Part shown: piece after piece, positions 28,566-37,585 of the stretch
Layout: each line of letters starts with the position of its first letter
Numbering within the stretch: position 1 is the first letter of the stretch
Source: Marinobacter sp. LQ44
GTDB lineage: Bacteria; Pseudomonadota; Gammaproteobacteria; Pseudomonadales; Oleiphilaceae
Length of the DNA: 64,000 nt
Direction: 5' to 3'
Assembly (NCBI RefSeq): GCF_001447155.2
Contig: NZ_CP014754.1
Coordinates: 4,278,001 to 4,342,000, forward strand
Translations under genes and position numbers: made by a program
Notes under the pieces: model-generated
Seen by the model: only the letters and a program-made list of their open reading frames with translations
What the model was told of the DNA's origin: nothing
Databases searched by the model: none

Positions 28566-31500
28566 TCAGCGGGCAAATACCGCAACCGAGAGCCCGGGCA
28601 CCAGGAACTCGCCAGCGTCGGCAGCCGCAGACTGGGCCGGGGAGGTATCGGCCCTGACGGAGAAATCCCCGTCCAGGGTGTGGTTCAGGGTCTGGGTGGT
28701 GTTGCTGGCGTTGATCACCACCACAATCTCGTTATTGGCATCGTCCAGCTCCCGTAAACCGGCGGTACCGTCATCCAGCAGGCTGAACGCGATCAGCCCC
28801 GGAATCTGCTGCGAGCCGGTGTTGAGGAAGCTGAGGCGGTTCTTGATGTCCTCGGCGGTCTGAAGCCGGAACAGTGGGCTTTCCTTGCGCACCCTGAGCA
28901 GCTCCAGCACCTGATCCCTGGTGTAGCTGATCGTCGCCGGAGTGGGGTCGGCGTGACTGCCAGCTAAGGTGATGACCTCGGTGATCAGGTCCCAGTTAGA
29001 GCCATCCTTATCCTGGCGGGGCAGGCCGCGATTCCAGGCGGAAGCCTGGAAGCTGAAATCCACGTCGTTGTACCAGTCCCCGGAATCGTAGCTGTCCCGT
29101 TCCATGGATTTGGAACGCAGCAGTTCAGAGCCCATATGCAGGAACGGGATGCCCTGGCTGAGAATCGGAACGGCCAGGCCAACAACCTGCATTTGCGCCC
29201 GCTCCTGGGTGCTGGCGTAGTAGTCGGCTTTGTACTGGTTGTTGTCCCAGAGAGTCTGGTTGTCGTGCTTGGAAACGTAATTGATGATTTCCTGGGGATC
29301 TGCCGTGTAACCGGCGGCCTGCCCGTTGTAGTCGATTTCGGCAGCGGTTTTCAGCTCGTCTGTGGCGGTCTCGAACGGGTAGTCTGCGAGGCTGCCGGCG
29401 ATGCCCACACGAATCCAGTCACTGACCTGCAGTAACCGGTTTCTTTCATCTTCGCTGCCCGTGTTCCGATCATTGGGGTAGGTGAACAGGCCATTGGCAA
29501 ATCCCTGGTTGGCCCGAATGGCATCACCTTCATCGAAGGGCCCGCCGCCACGTACGGCATCCCGCAGGCGATCGTTGAACGAGCCAATACCGGTTCCGGC
29601 CATGTTGGTCTGGATGGCGTTTACACCTCTGGCGTTGTTGGCCACCTCGCCGAAGTTCCAGGCTTCACCATAGAAATAGGTGTCCGGATCGACCGCCTGC
29701 ACCGCGGCCAGGGCCTTCTCCATGTTGCTCAGCATGTGGTGGCCCATCAGATCAAACCGGAACCCGGATATTTTGTAGTGCTGGGCCCAGGTAACGAGGG
29801 AATCCACCATTAGCTTTTCCATCATGGCGTGCTCAGAGGCGGTATTCTCGCAGCAGGTGGACTGTTCGACGGCCCCGGTTTCAGGATTCTGGCGGTGGTA
29901 ATAGCCGGGTACCAGCTTGTCCAGAACCGAGTTGTCGGCAAGGCCGGACGAATTGGTGTGGTTGTAGACCACGTCCAGAACCACGTTCAGGCCCAGTTCG
30001 GAGGCCGCCATCACCAGTTCCCGGAACTCGATAATGCGTTGAGGGCCTTGGGCGTCTGTGGCATAGCTGCCTTCCGGCACGGTGAAGTGAACCGGGTCAT
30101 ACCCCCAGTTGAAGCTGTCCAGGTCGCGGAACGTGTTATACAGAGCCTGGGCGTCACCGGTGAGCGGGTCAAACCCTTCCAGAACCTGGCGAACCGTTTG
30201 CCCGCTTGTGCAGTATTCAGAGAACTCGCTGGCAGCTGCTTCAGACAGCTCACACAGCCGGCTGAAATCGTCCTGAATATCGACCACCTGGTTCGGGCTC
30301 TCATTCACGGTGGCGATATCAAAGGAGGGCAACAGGTGCAGGTGAGTTACGCCAGCCTCGGCCAGGGCCCTCAGGTGTGCGACGCTGTCGACACTGCCGT
30401 CAGAAGGGGCTGTAAAGGCCTTGTATTTGCCTCGATGGGTCCGCTCAACGGTTTCGTCTGTGGCGCTGAAGTCGCGAACGTGCACCTCATACACCACGAC
30501 ATCCTCCGGCGCTGACCTCGCTGGAAGTGTAAGGCTGTCCCATCCGGATGGCTTGTAGTCTGTGCCAAGGTCCACCACCTGGGCGTACTGGCCATTCGCC
30601 GAGAGGCTGAGGGCGTAAGGGTCGGATACCAGGGTGGTTTCGATTTCGCCGGTTCTGGGGTGGTAAACGGAGACTTCGTACTGATAGTACATCTCCAGCA
30701 GGTCAGTCCGGCTGCCGGAGTGACTCCAGACGCCGTTGGTTTCGGTCATCTGCACCGGATAGCCGGGCAGCGGGGTGCCATTGTCATCAAAGACATGAAG
30801 CTTTAGGGTTTGAGCGGTGGGTGCCCAGACGGCAAAGTTGACGTTACTTCCCTCAACGACGGCGCCCAGTTCACCGGTGTAGGCGAACAGGTCATCCAGA
30901 ACTCCCGGAATCTGCACGCCAGTGGCGGCTACCAGCTCGTCGTTACTGTTGTAGGCGGCGGCGACCAGTTGGCCTTTTAACGCGGATTGGATGGTTTCGC
31001 TGTCAGCGATGATCTCGTAGGCTGGCCAATCTGCCAGGTGGGGGAACTTGTTTGCACTGGCTTCAGGTAACGTGGTGGGTGTCAGTTCCAGTACGTTGCC
31101 ACCACTCAGGGTGTCGGAGTCGCTGACGGCAATCCCTGCATTGTGGTCATAGCGAAGTTCAACCCGTGGCAGATTTCCGGTGTCCCGGAAGACCAGAGTG
31201 TTGCGATCAACCCAATGGGCACTGGCGCCGGCAATGGCAATACCGTCGGTCTCGATCGGTGTACTGGATAACAGCTGGCTGCCGCTGACGGTGAAAATGC
31301 GGTTGCCGAGTGCACCAAAGTGCCAGCGGTGGTCCTGGCCGCCAAGATCTTTCTCATCACCCTTATGGAGAATGAAGTAGAGGCAGTCCCCGGCCTCGCG
31401 CATGGGTATCCGATAATAGGCGCCGTAGGTGTCGCTGATGCCGTCCGCCCGTCTTGGGGTGTCCCAGTCGGTGGGCACACCATCGGCCAGGCCATCACAG

Positions 31501-31724
31501 CCAGCGCCGGCGTCGTTCCACAGGTGCAGGCCCCAGCCGTCATAGCTGGCATCTGGTCGCTTGTAATAGAGCAGGGCCTCGTTGGCCCCGGGTTCGAGCA
31601 GGCCGTCAGCGCCAGTGTTTCCGCCGTTGGCCGGTGAGTCGCTGCTACTGCCGGAGTTGCAGCCGGTGAGAGCCAGCGCAAGGGTCAGCACTATGCCACC
31701 CGTGAGCCGTTTATGGTCAGGCAT
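28566..31724 (-). CDS. pulA: Pullulanase-type alpha-1,6-glucosidase, lipoprotein
   Basis: About 1052 residues. The ATG at 31724 has AGAGG nine bases upstream; another ATG at 31733 overlaps that site. The signal peptide ends in LALTGC, so it is a lipoprotein. Domain order: a CBM41-like module (YYKRPDASYDGWGLHLWND, about 50-150), an N2/CBM48 region (about 270-370), then a GH13_13 barrel with nucleophile Asp near 659 (GFRFDLMGHH), acid Glu near 686 (YFYGEAWNFGE) and third Asp near 820 (SKHDNQTLWDN), and a C-terminal beta domain. It debranches pullulan and starch fragments for uptake through LamB. MalT-like sites lie upstream. Confidence 0.93.
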   Translation of the reverse strand: MPDHKRLTGGIVLTLALALTGCNSGSSSDSPANGGNTGADGLLEPGANEALLYYKRPDASYDGWGLHLWNDAGAGCDGLADGVPTDWDTPRRADGISDTYGAYYRIPMREAGDCLYFILHKGDEKDLGGQDHRWHFGALGNRIFTVSGSQLLSSTPIETDGIAIAGASAHWVDRNTLVFRDTGNLPRVELRYDHNAGIAVSDSDTLSGGNVLELTPTTLPEASANKFPHLADWPAYEIIADSETIQSALKGQLVAAAYNSNDELVAATGVQIPGVLDDLFAYTGELGAVVEGSNVNFAVWAPTAQTLKLHVFDDNGTPLPGYPVQMTETNGVWSHSGSRTDLLEMYYQYEVSVYHPRTGEIETTLVSDPYALSLSANGQYAQVVDLGTDYKPSGWDSLTLPARSAPEDVVVYEVHVRDFSATDETVERTHRGKYKAFTAPSDGSVDSVAHLRALAEAGVTHLHLLPSFDIATVNESPNQVVDIQDDFSRLCELSEAAASEFSEYCTSGQTVRQVLEGFDPLTGDAQALYNTFRDLDSFNWGYDPVHFTVPEGSYATDAQGPQRIIEFRELVMAASELGLNVVLDVVYNHTNSSGLADNSVLDKLVPGYYHRQNPETGAVEQSTCCENTASEHAMMEKLMVDSLVTWAQHYKISGFRFDLMGHHMLSNMEKALAAVQAVDPDTYFYGEAWNFGEVANNARGVNAIQTNMAGTGIGSFNDRLRDAVRGGGPFDEGDAIRANQGFANGLFTYPNDRNTGSEDERNRLLQVSDWIRVGIAGSLADYPFETATDELKTAAEIDYNGQAAGYTADPQEIINYVSKHDNQTLWDNNQYKADYYASTQERAQMQVVGLAVPILSQGIPFLHMGSELLRSKSMERDSYDSGDWYNDVDFSFQASAWNRGLPRQDKDGSNWDLITEVITLAGSHADPTPATISYTRDQVLELLRVRKESPLFRLQTAEDIKNRLSFLNTGSQQIPGLIAFSLLDDGTAGLRELDDANNEIVVVINASNTTQTLNHTLDGDFSVRADTSPAQSAAADAGEFLVPGLSVAVFAR

Positions 31725-31758
31725 TGTCAACATCCTCTTTCCAATTGTTTTTGTTGGT

Positions 31759-31781
31759 GGAAGATCCGCTCCGGATCTTCC
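31759..31781 (-). repeat. Perfect hairpin in the pulA leader
   Basis: GGAAGATCCG-CTC-CGGATCTTCC, a 10-bp perfect stem located 35-57 nt before the pulA start. There is no T-run, so a role as mRNA stabiliser or translation control element is more likely than termination. Confidence 0.5.
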
Positions 31782-31809
31782 TCATGGTTGCGCGAAGCAT
31801 GCACGAGAA

Positions 31810-31864
31810 CATCCCTCCGGGACCGGATTTTCGGGGCGTAGCCGTAGGTGGCAGCGGGGCGTAG
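31810..31864 (-). promoter_or_regulatory. Candidate MalT sites upstream of pulA
   Basis: Read in the pulA direction, two copies of CTACGCCCC (31864-31856 and 31841-31833, 23 bp apart) precede GGAGGGATG (31818-31810). The same pair of elements precedes lamB and the alpha-glucosidase gene. GGAGG(G)ATG resembles the enterobacterial MalT box (GGGGAKGAGG, core GGAKGA). Assignment to MalT is inferred from the malT gene in the window and co-occurrence. Confidence 0.5.
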
Positions 31865-31883
31865 ATGTCATTGGGTGAGGGGC

Positions 31884-31910
31884 AAAAAAAGGGCCGGCAA
31901 ATGCCGGCCC
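31884..31910 (-). terminator. Rho-independent terminator of lamB
   Basis: On the minus strand GGGCCGGC-ATTT-GCCGGCCC is followed by seven T, 39 bp after the lamB stop. It separates lamB from the independently controlled pulA. Confidence 0.93.
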
Positions 31911-31948
31911 TGAAGGAGGTCCAAGTAGAGCGTGTGGAGTTTAGAGCC

Positions 31949-33274
31949 TTACCACCAGGCTTCGATCTGGGCGCCGATCTGGATGTCGCCATCGATTCCT
32001 TCGCCACCGCGTGCGGCCTCGGCTTCATCTCCGAAGAAGGTAGCAGCGTAAGCGCGGATAACGGGACGCGCCCAGTAGCCAGGGCCGGCCTGCCATTGCT
32101 GGGCGATGGCCACTTTCCCGAGGTCCTGGGATTCGGTGAACCAGGGGCGGTCGGTATCGCTGTAGCCGATCTCAATCGCGGTACTCATAACGGTTGACCA
32201 GTTGTAGATCGGTCGGGCGATGATGCTCAGGCGCTCACCATCACGGGCGCCGGCATCATGGGGTTTGGCCTTCTCATAGACAACGGAATGGCCCAGATCC
32301 CAGTTACTGCCCAGTTTGATCACGCCGTGGTTGAGCACGCGCCAGCTGGACTCGAAGTAGCCTGCAACGTTGCCGTTATCCACTCGCCCGCCACTGCTGC
32401 CTTCGGCATTGGCGAAGCCCATGGAGTCGGCGCCATACTGCACGGCGAACTTGTTGAAGCCACCCATAACACCTGAAGACAGCTCGGCGGTGAGAAAATA
32501 GCCGTTCTCGTCTTCAATACCGGCGTCTTTCTGCTGGTCGGTCAGGTCCGCCATGGCGTAGATGCCGATCAGCTCAAGGGTGTGGCCGCCGGCTACCGGG
32601 AAGGCGTATCGAACGTCAAGTTTGTTGTTCTGAACCAGGCCATCACCGTCGCTGGTGTCGGCATTGGTATAGGCAACGGACAGGTGGCCGGCACCTGCCT
32701 TGATGTTCTCGATACCCGCGCCGTAGCCGGAGTTGTTGACGTAGAAGAGATCCATCTGGTGGATGTCTTTACGCTGATAGAAGCGTTTGCCGGCCCAGAG
32801 GGTGGCGCCGGGCAACGACTCGACGACGTTTTTGGCAGACACATAAAGCTGTCTCAGGGCAATCTCACCGCCGCCGAAGGGGTCTGCGTTGTTGCGGGTG
32901 ACTTCTTCGTTGGCGAAGTCGATACCGCTGATGTTGTTGCCGCCATTCAGTGCCTGGTAATCGTTGCCCTGGGGCTCAGCGCTGTAGGCAAGCATGGAGT
33001 CAATGCGGAAGGTCTTGCCGTCCTGGCTGAACAGCTCGTCGCCCAGTGACAGCTCGGCATAGGTGTCGCATTCGTCAGCCAGGCGGCCTACATAGTGACC
33101 GCTGGCGCCATTGCCGAAACAGGTTTGTTCGCCGCCGCTGCCGATATTGGTGGAGGCTCCTGCCCGGGCATAGCCGTGGAAGTCCACCGCGATGGCCGGT
33201 GTTGCCATGACCGCTGCGGTGATGGCAGCTGCCAGTGGGAGCTTGCTAGCGAAGAGAGGCTTTTTATTGTGCAT
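31949..33274 (-). CDS. lamB: Maltoporin
   Basis: A 441-residue outer-membrane protein with a signal peptide ending near TPAIA (residue about 29) and a mature start VDFHGYARAGAS, typical of LamB. It ends in an aromatic residue (EAWW), the usual signal for beta-barrel assembly. LamB forms an 18-stranded trimeric channel with an aromatic slide for maltodextrins. An acidic, Gly-rich loop pattern and a Cys pair (QTCFGN, DECDTY) match the constriction loops. Its own promoter region contains MalT-like sites and it ends in a strong terminator. Confidence 0.95.
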   Translation of the reverse strand: MHNKKPLFASKLPLAAAITAAVMATPAIAVDFHGYARAGASTNIGSGGEQTCFGNGASGHYVGRLADECDTYAELSLGDELFSQDGKTFRIDSMLAYSAEPQGNDYQALNGGNNISGIDFANEEVTRNNADPFGGGEIALRQLYVSAKNVVESLPGATLWAGKRFYQRKDIHQMDLFYVNNSGYGAGIENIKAGAGHLSVAYTNADTSDGDGLVQNNKLDVRYAFPVAGGHTLELIGIYAMADLTDQQKDAGIEDENGYFLTAELSSGVMGGFNKFAVQYGADSMGFANAEGSSGGRVDNGNVAGYFESSWRVLNHGVIKLGSNWDLGHSVVYEKAKPHDAGARDGERLSIIARPIYNWSTVMSTAIEIGYSDTDRPWFTESQDLGKVAIAQQWQAGPGYWARPVIRAYAATFFGDEAEAARGGEGIDGDIQIGAQIEAWW

Positions 33275-33430
33275 CGTTTGAGTCCTGTGTTTTTGTCATT
33301 CTTGCATGTCAGGGAAGCGGAATTTCCGGTTCCTAGGTCCCGGTCAGGCTTCCGGTTCCCTTGATTGCAGCTTCTGCCAATCAGACATTGGGAAACCGAA
33401 TTTCATGGTTCCTCAAGGCGGGTCTTTGTA

Positions 33431-33486
33431 CATCCTCCGAGTCAGGGAATTTGGGGGGTGAGTTTCAGGGGGGAGGAGGGGCGTAG
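33431..33486 (-). promoter_or_regulatory. Candidate MalT sites upstream of lamB
   Basis: In the lamB direction the order is CTACGCCCC (33486-33478), overlapping CCTCCTCCCC (33479-33470), and then GGAGGATG (33438-33431). On the plus strand 33470-33479 reads GGGGAGGAGG, an exact match to the E. coli MalT box consensus. The elements lie about 160-210 bp before the start codon. The rest of the gap (33275-33430) contains imperfect direct repeats but no gene. Confidence 0.6.
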
Positions 33487-33542
33487 ATGGCTGCGCCCCT
33501 GCCGGAGGATGTCTGAGTGGTTCAGGCGAGTACTATGTGTGA

Positions 33543-34415
33543 CTACTCCAGCGGATAGCGGGTTGCCTTGAGGCTTTCCTTTATCTTCTTGAGATGGCTC
33601 AGGAAATCCTTTCCGCGCTTGAGTGTCACACCGGTTGCCAGGATGTCGATCACGGTCAGGTGGATAATGCGTGACGACATGGGCATATAGACTTCGGTGT
33701 CCTCCGGAGCGGTTACGCCAAGCACCGCTGTGCAGCATTCGGCCAGCGGAGATTCCGGATTTGTGATGCCAATCACGGTGGCACCATTGGCGCGTGCCAC
33801 CTTGGCAATCTCAACGGCCTCTTTGGTTCTGCCGGTGTAGGAGATTAATACGATGACATCACCTACTTGGGCGCCGGCGGCTACCATGCGTTGCATCAGG
33901 GCGTCGTCGTAAGAGGTGACCGGAATGTTGAAGCGAAAAAATTTGTGTTGTGCATCCAGGGCAACGGACGCCGAACCACCCATACCGAAGAAGTTGATCT
34001 GTTTGGCTTGAATCAGGTAGTCAATGACGGTGCCCAGTGCTTTGGGGTCCAGGGACTGGCGGGCTTTGTCCAGGCTGGCGATGGTGCTGAGCATGATCTT
34101 GTCTGCGAACTCCGCCACGGTGTCGTCTGGCTCGACATTCTGGCCCACGTAGGGGGTGCCGGTGGCGATGCTCTGAGCGAGGCGGATTTTGAAGTCGGGG
34201 AACCCGGTGGCCGAGAATCCCCGGCAAAAACGATTCACCGTGGGTTCACTGACATCGGCAGCGCGGGCGAGGGCAGCTATGCTGTAACGAGTAGCTGCGC
34301 TGGGGTCACGAAGGATGGCTTCCGCAACCTTGCGTTCAGATTTGTTCAGGCTGTCGAGCCGGGACTGAATGTCTTCCAGCAGATTGTCGTCACGGTGCGC
34401 ATGGTTTGCGGCCAT
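33543..34415 (-). CDS. hexR: HexR, RpiR-family regulator of central carbon metabolism
   Basis: A 290-residue repressor with an N-terminal RpiR-type helix-turn-helix (about 15-80; [20 protein letters not shown]) and a C-terminal SIS domain (about 120-270; [33 protein letters not shown]). In Pseudomonas and Shewanella HexR senses KDPG and controls zwf-pgl-eda, edd-glk and gap. Here it is divergent from zwf and TGTAGT-led operator candidates lie in the shared gap, including its own promoter, so autoregulation is likely. GAGGGAG precedes the ATG. Confidence 0.94.
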   Translation of the reverse strand: MAANHAHRDDNLLEDIQSRLDSLNKSERKVAEAILRDPSAATRYSIAALARAADVSEPTVNRFCRGFSATGFPDFKIRLAQSIATGTPYVGQNVEPDDTVAEFADKIMLSTIASLDKARQSLDPKALGTVIDYLIQAKQINFFGMGGSASVALDAQHKFFRFNIPVTSYDDALMQRMVAAGAQVGDVIVLISYTGRTKEAVEIAKVARANGATVIGITNPESPLAECCTAVLGVTAPEDTEVYMPMSSRIIHLTVIDILATGVTLKRGKDFLSHLKKIKESLKATRYPLE

Positions 34416-34456
34416 GTTTGGGTACTCCCTCGGGGTGTGCCATCGTTGTTGGAAAT

Positions 34457-34570
34457 TGTAGTGATTATACCGTGTTTATGAACTTTTTGGTGTAGTAAAA
34501 ATATCAATTAATGAAAAATACCCTTGGAAAATGCCGGTCAAGCTGTCATTATTTTTATAAAATTACTACA
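34457..34570. promoter_or_regulatory. HexR operator candidates between hexR and zwf
   Basis: Three TGTAGT-led sites lie in an AT-rich divergent region: 34457-34472 (TGTAGTGATTATACCG), 34491-34506 (TGTAGTAAAAATATCA) and 34570-34555 on the minus strand (TGTAGTAATTTTATAA). A fourth, TGTAGTAAATATAACA, lies before gap/edd. The common core resembles published gammaproteobacterial HexR motifs, which are AT-rich with TGTA and TACA ends. Confidence 0.6.
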
Positions 34571-34619
34571 TTATGCCTTTCAGGCGGCTGGTGTCGCTTT
34601 AAACTGAGAGAAGGAACCG

Positions 34620-36095
34620 ATGGTCAACCGTACCGCTACCCGTTGTGACCTAATGCTATTCGGGGCGCTGGGGGATCTTGCCCAGCGCAAACTCTTCCCG
34701 GCCCTGTATCAACTTGAACGGGCGGGCCTGCTGGCGCCTGGCAGTCGCATACTTGCCGTTGCGCGAACCGAGGCCGGCACGGACAAGGTGAAAGAACAGC
34801 TGTTGGAGAAACTGAAAAAACACGTGAAGTCCGAAGAGTTTGACCCGGATATCGCGCAGTCTTTTCTCCAGCGAGTGGAATATCAGCGTCTCGACTTCAA
34901 TGACCCGGAGGGCTACCAGGCGCTTCGGGACTGGCGGGACGAGCCGGATAACCAGTTGATTGTCTACATGGCAACTCCGCCATCAATGTACGGGGTGATT
35001 GCCCGCAACCTCGAGGCAACCCGTTGCTGCAATGAGCGGACGAGGGTTGTGGTTGAAAAACCCATTGGGCACGACCTGGAAACCTCCAGGGTGATCAATG
35101 ATGAGTTGGGGCAGGTATACAACGAGAATCAGATCTTCCGGATTGATCACTATCTGGGCAAGGAAACCGTGCAGAACCTGATTGCCCTGCGCTTTGCCAA
35201 CAACCTCTTTGCTTCCCAGTGGGATCAAAATCACATCTCCCACGTGGAAATTACGGTTGCGGAAAGCGTGGGTATCGAAGGGCGCTGGGGGTATTTTGAC
35301 AAGGCCGGTCAGATACGGGACATGATCCAGAATCACCTGCTGCAGTTGCTTTGCCTGATTGCGATGGATCCGCCGGCGGATCTGTCCGCGGACAGCATTC
35401 GCGACGAGAAAGTGAAGGTGCTCAAGGCGCTCAAGCAGATTACCCCTGAATTGATGGGCAGCCATGTGGTTCGTGGCCAGTACACCGCAGGCACCAGTGG
35501 CGGCCAGCCGGTACCGGGGTACCTGGAAGAAGAAGGGGCGAACAAGGGCAGCGAGACGGAAACCTTTGTGGCCTTGAAGGCGGAGATCGACAACTGGCGC
35601 TGGTCTGGCGTGCCGTTCTATATCCGTACCGGCAAGCGGCTTCCGGAAAAGTTGTCCCAGATTATTATTCATTTCAAGCCGGCGCCCCATTACATCTTTG
35701 ATCCAGACCAGAAGCATCTGGCCAATAACAAACTCATTATCCGCCTGCAGCCCGATGAGGGCATGTCCCTGAAGATTCTCACCAAGGACCAGGGACTGGA
35801 TAAAGGTATGCGCCTTCGCCAGGGGCCGTTGGAGCTGACGTTCTCGGAGACGTTCGAAACCGACCGGATTCCTGATGCCTATGAACGTTTACTGTGGGAA
35901 GTGATGAAGGGGAATCAGTACCTGTTTGTGCGTCGTGATGAGGTTGAGTACGCCTGGCGCTGGGTGGATCAGGTTATTGCAAACTGGCATGACAGCGGCG
36001 AACCACCCAAACGCTATGCCGCAGGAACTTGGGGGCCGGTGGCATCCATCGCCATGATTACCCGGGATGGGAGAAGCTGGTATGAAGATGCCTGA
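34620..36095 (+). CDS. zwf: Glucose-6-phosphate 1-dehydrogenase
   Basis: A 491-residue cytosolic enzyme making 6-phosphogluconolactone and NAD(P)H, the entry to the ED and pentose routes. The nucleotide-binding start is [19 protein letters not shown] and the active site [13 protein letters not shown] is near residue 178. The ATG at 34620 has a GAGAGAAGGA region upstream. Its last 14 bases overlap pgl, so zwf-pgl-eda form an operon, divergent from hexR. Confidence 0.97.
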   Translation: MVNRTATRCDLMLFGALGDLAQRKLFPALYQLERAGLLAPGSRILAVARTEAGTDKVKEQLLEKLKKHVKSEEFDPDIAQSFLQRVEYQRLDFNDPEGYQALRDWRDEPDNQLIVYMATPPSMYGVIARNLEATRCCNERTRVVVEKPIGHDLETSRVINDELGQVYNENQIFRIDHYLGKETVQNLIALRFANNLFASQWDQNHISHVEITVAESVGIEGRWGYFDKAGQIRDMIQNHLLQLLCLIAMDPPADLSADSIRDEKVKVLKALKQITPELMGSHVVRGQYTAGTSGGQPVPGYLEEEGANKGSETETFVALKAEIDNWRWSGVPFYIRTGKRLPEKLSQIIIHFKPAPHYIFDPDQKHLANNKLIIRLQPDEGMSLKILTKDQGLDKGMRLRQGPLELTFSETFETDRIPDAYERLLWEVMKGNQYLFVRRDEVEYAWRWVDQVIANWHDSGEPPKRYAAGTWGPVASIAMITRDGRSWYEDA

Positions 36096-36801
36096 TATTC
36101 GCCTGCCGGATGGCGTGGTTTTGGAGGCGGGGGAAGATCCTCAACAGGTGGCTGAAGCCCTTGCCACTGATGTCGCCCGTTTTCTGGTGCAGCGTCTGGA
36201 GAGAGCTGACAGGGCGAGCCTGGTGGTTTCCGGTGGGTCCACGCCTTTGCCGTTTTTTAAGGCGCTTTCACAGGTGGATCTGGATTGGTCACGGGTGGAT
36301 GTGCTCCTGGCCGATGAGCGTTGGGTGCCCGAGGGAGATCCGGCCAGCAATACCACCCTGGTGCGTGAGAATCTGCTGCAGAACAGGGCTGCTAATGCCA
36401 GCTTTCTTTCTCTGAAGCAGGTTGGTGCAACGCCTGAGGAGGGCCTGCCACGGGTTCGCTCTGCACTTGCCGGGCTGAAACTGCCGCTGGATGTGTTGAT
36501 CCTGGGTATGGGGAATGATGGTCATACCGCGTCTCTGTTCCCGGACGCGCCGGAGTTGCCAGCGGCCATGGACCCGGAGTCCAGGGATCTGGTCCTGGCG
36601 ATGAATCCGCCGTCCCAGGCCCAGCAGCGCATTACCTTGACGCGTCCGGTGTTGGCCGGTGCCAGGTATACCGCCCTGCACCTGAAGGGGAATGACAAGC
36701 TGGATACCCTGACCGCAGCCATGGCCAGGCCGGAGGCCGTTATGGCTATGCCGGTCAGGGCCTTTCTCAAGCCTGGACTGAAGGTGTTCTGGAGTCCGTG
36801 A
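36082..36801 (+). CDS. pgl: 6-phosphogluconolactonase
   Basis: A 239-residue enzyme of the DevB/Pgl type that hydrolyses 6-phosphogluconolactone. It shows [32 protein letters not shown] and [14 protein letters not shown]. The start at 36082 ([11 protein letters not shown]) lies inside the end of zwf, with GGGAGAAG upstream; ATG 36088 is an alternative. The overlap ensures coupled synthesis with Zwf. Confidence 0.95.
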   Translation: MKMPDIRLPDGVVLEAGEDPQQVAEALATDVARFLVQRLERADRASLVVSGGSTPLPFFKALSQVDLDWSRVDVLLADERWVPEGDPASNTTLVRENLLQNRAANASFLSLKQVGATPEEGLPRVRSALAGLKLPLDVLILGMGNDGHTASLFPDAPELPAAMDPESRDLVLAMNPPSQAQQRITLTRPVLAGARYTALHLKGNDKLDTLTAAMARPEAVMAMPVRAFLKPGLKVFWSP

Positions 36802-36853
36802 TGATGAGGCAGTACGAAACAAAGCGGTCAGTAACTGCATTCAGGAGAACTAT

Positions 36854-37504
36854 ATGACTCAACTTTCCGATTATCACAGAGACCGTGTTCAGGCAGTACT
36901 CAGTGCCTCGCCACTGGTGCCGGTTATTGCCATCAATGAACCGGAAGATGCCATTCCCTTGTGTCGTGCGTTGGTGGATGGCGGTATCAAGGTGCTGGAA
37001 ATTACCCTGAGAACCGAACATGGGGTGCGGGCCATTGAACAGGTTCGAAAAGCCATTCCCGAGGCATGGGTTGGTGCGGGTACAGTAACCAGTATCGCCC
37101 AGTACCGGCAGGTGGAGGCTGCGGGTGCCCAGTTCGTGATTACGCCGGGTGTTACCGAGGCGATTCTGGAGTTTGCGCTAACCTCTGAGGCACCATTATT
37201 GCCAGGTGTGGCCACGGTCTCCGAGCTGATGTTGGGGTACTCGTTGGGTTACCGTGAATTCAAGTTCTTTCCGGCTGAAGTGTCAGGCGGTATGCCGGCG
37301 CTGAAGGCATTTCGGGGCCCTTTCCCGGACGTGACCTTCTGCCCGACTGGCGGGATTAACCAGGATACCGCGCGGGACTACCTGGCGCTGCCCAATGTGG
37401 CGGCCGTGGGTGGTTCCTGGTTGACGCCAGCGGAGGCGATCCAGCGCCGGGAGTGGGAGGTGATCACCGAGGTGGCGCGGGCCAGTCTTGATCGGCTCAG
37501 GTGA
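36854..37504 (+). CDS. eda: KDPG aldolase (2-dehydro-3-deoxyphosphogluconate aldolase)
   Basis: A 216-residue class I aldolase splitting KDPG into pyruvate and glyceraldehyde-3-phosphate. The catalytic Glu is in LEITLRTEHG and the Schiff-base Lys in EFKFFPAE, with GAGTVTS and CPTGGI phosphate loops. AGGAGA precedes the ATG. It is the last gene of the zwf-pgl-eda operon, followed by a terminator shared with pyk. Confidence 0.97.
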   Translation: MTQLSDYHRDRVQAVLSASPLVPVIAINEPEDAIPLCRALVDGGIKVLEITLRTEHGVRAIEQVRKAIPEAWVGAGTVTSIAQYRQVEAAGAQFVITPGVTEAILEFALTSEAPLLPGVATVSELMLGYSLGYREFKFFPAEVSGGMPALKAFRGPFPDVTFCPTGGINQDTARDYLALPNVAAVGGSWLTPAEAIQRREWEVITEVARASLDRLR

Positions 37505-37525
37505 CGTTGTTTGCCCACAGGCATG

Positions 37526-37555
37526 AAAAAGCCCACTTCCAGGAGTGGGCTTTTT
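37526..37555. terminator. Bidirectional terminator between eda and pyk
   Basis: AAAAAGCCCACT-TCCAGG-AGTGGGCTTTTT is symmetric with A and T runs on both sides and lies between the ends of two convergent genes. Confidence 0.94.
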
Positions 37556-37585
37556 GCTATCAGGCTGCGTTGCTCGGGCCCGGCG

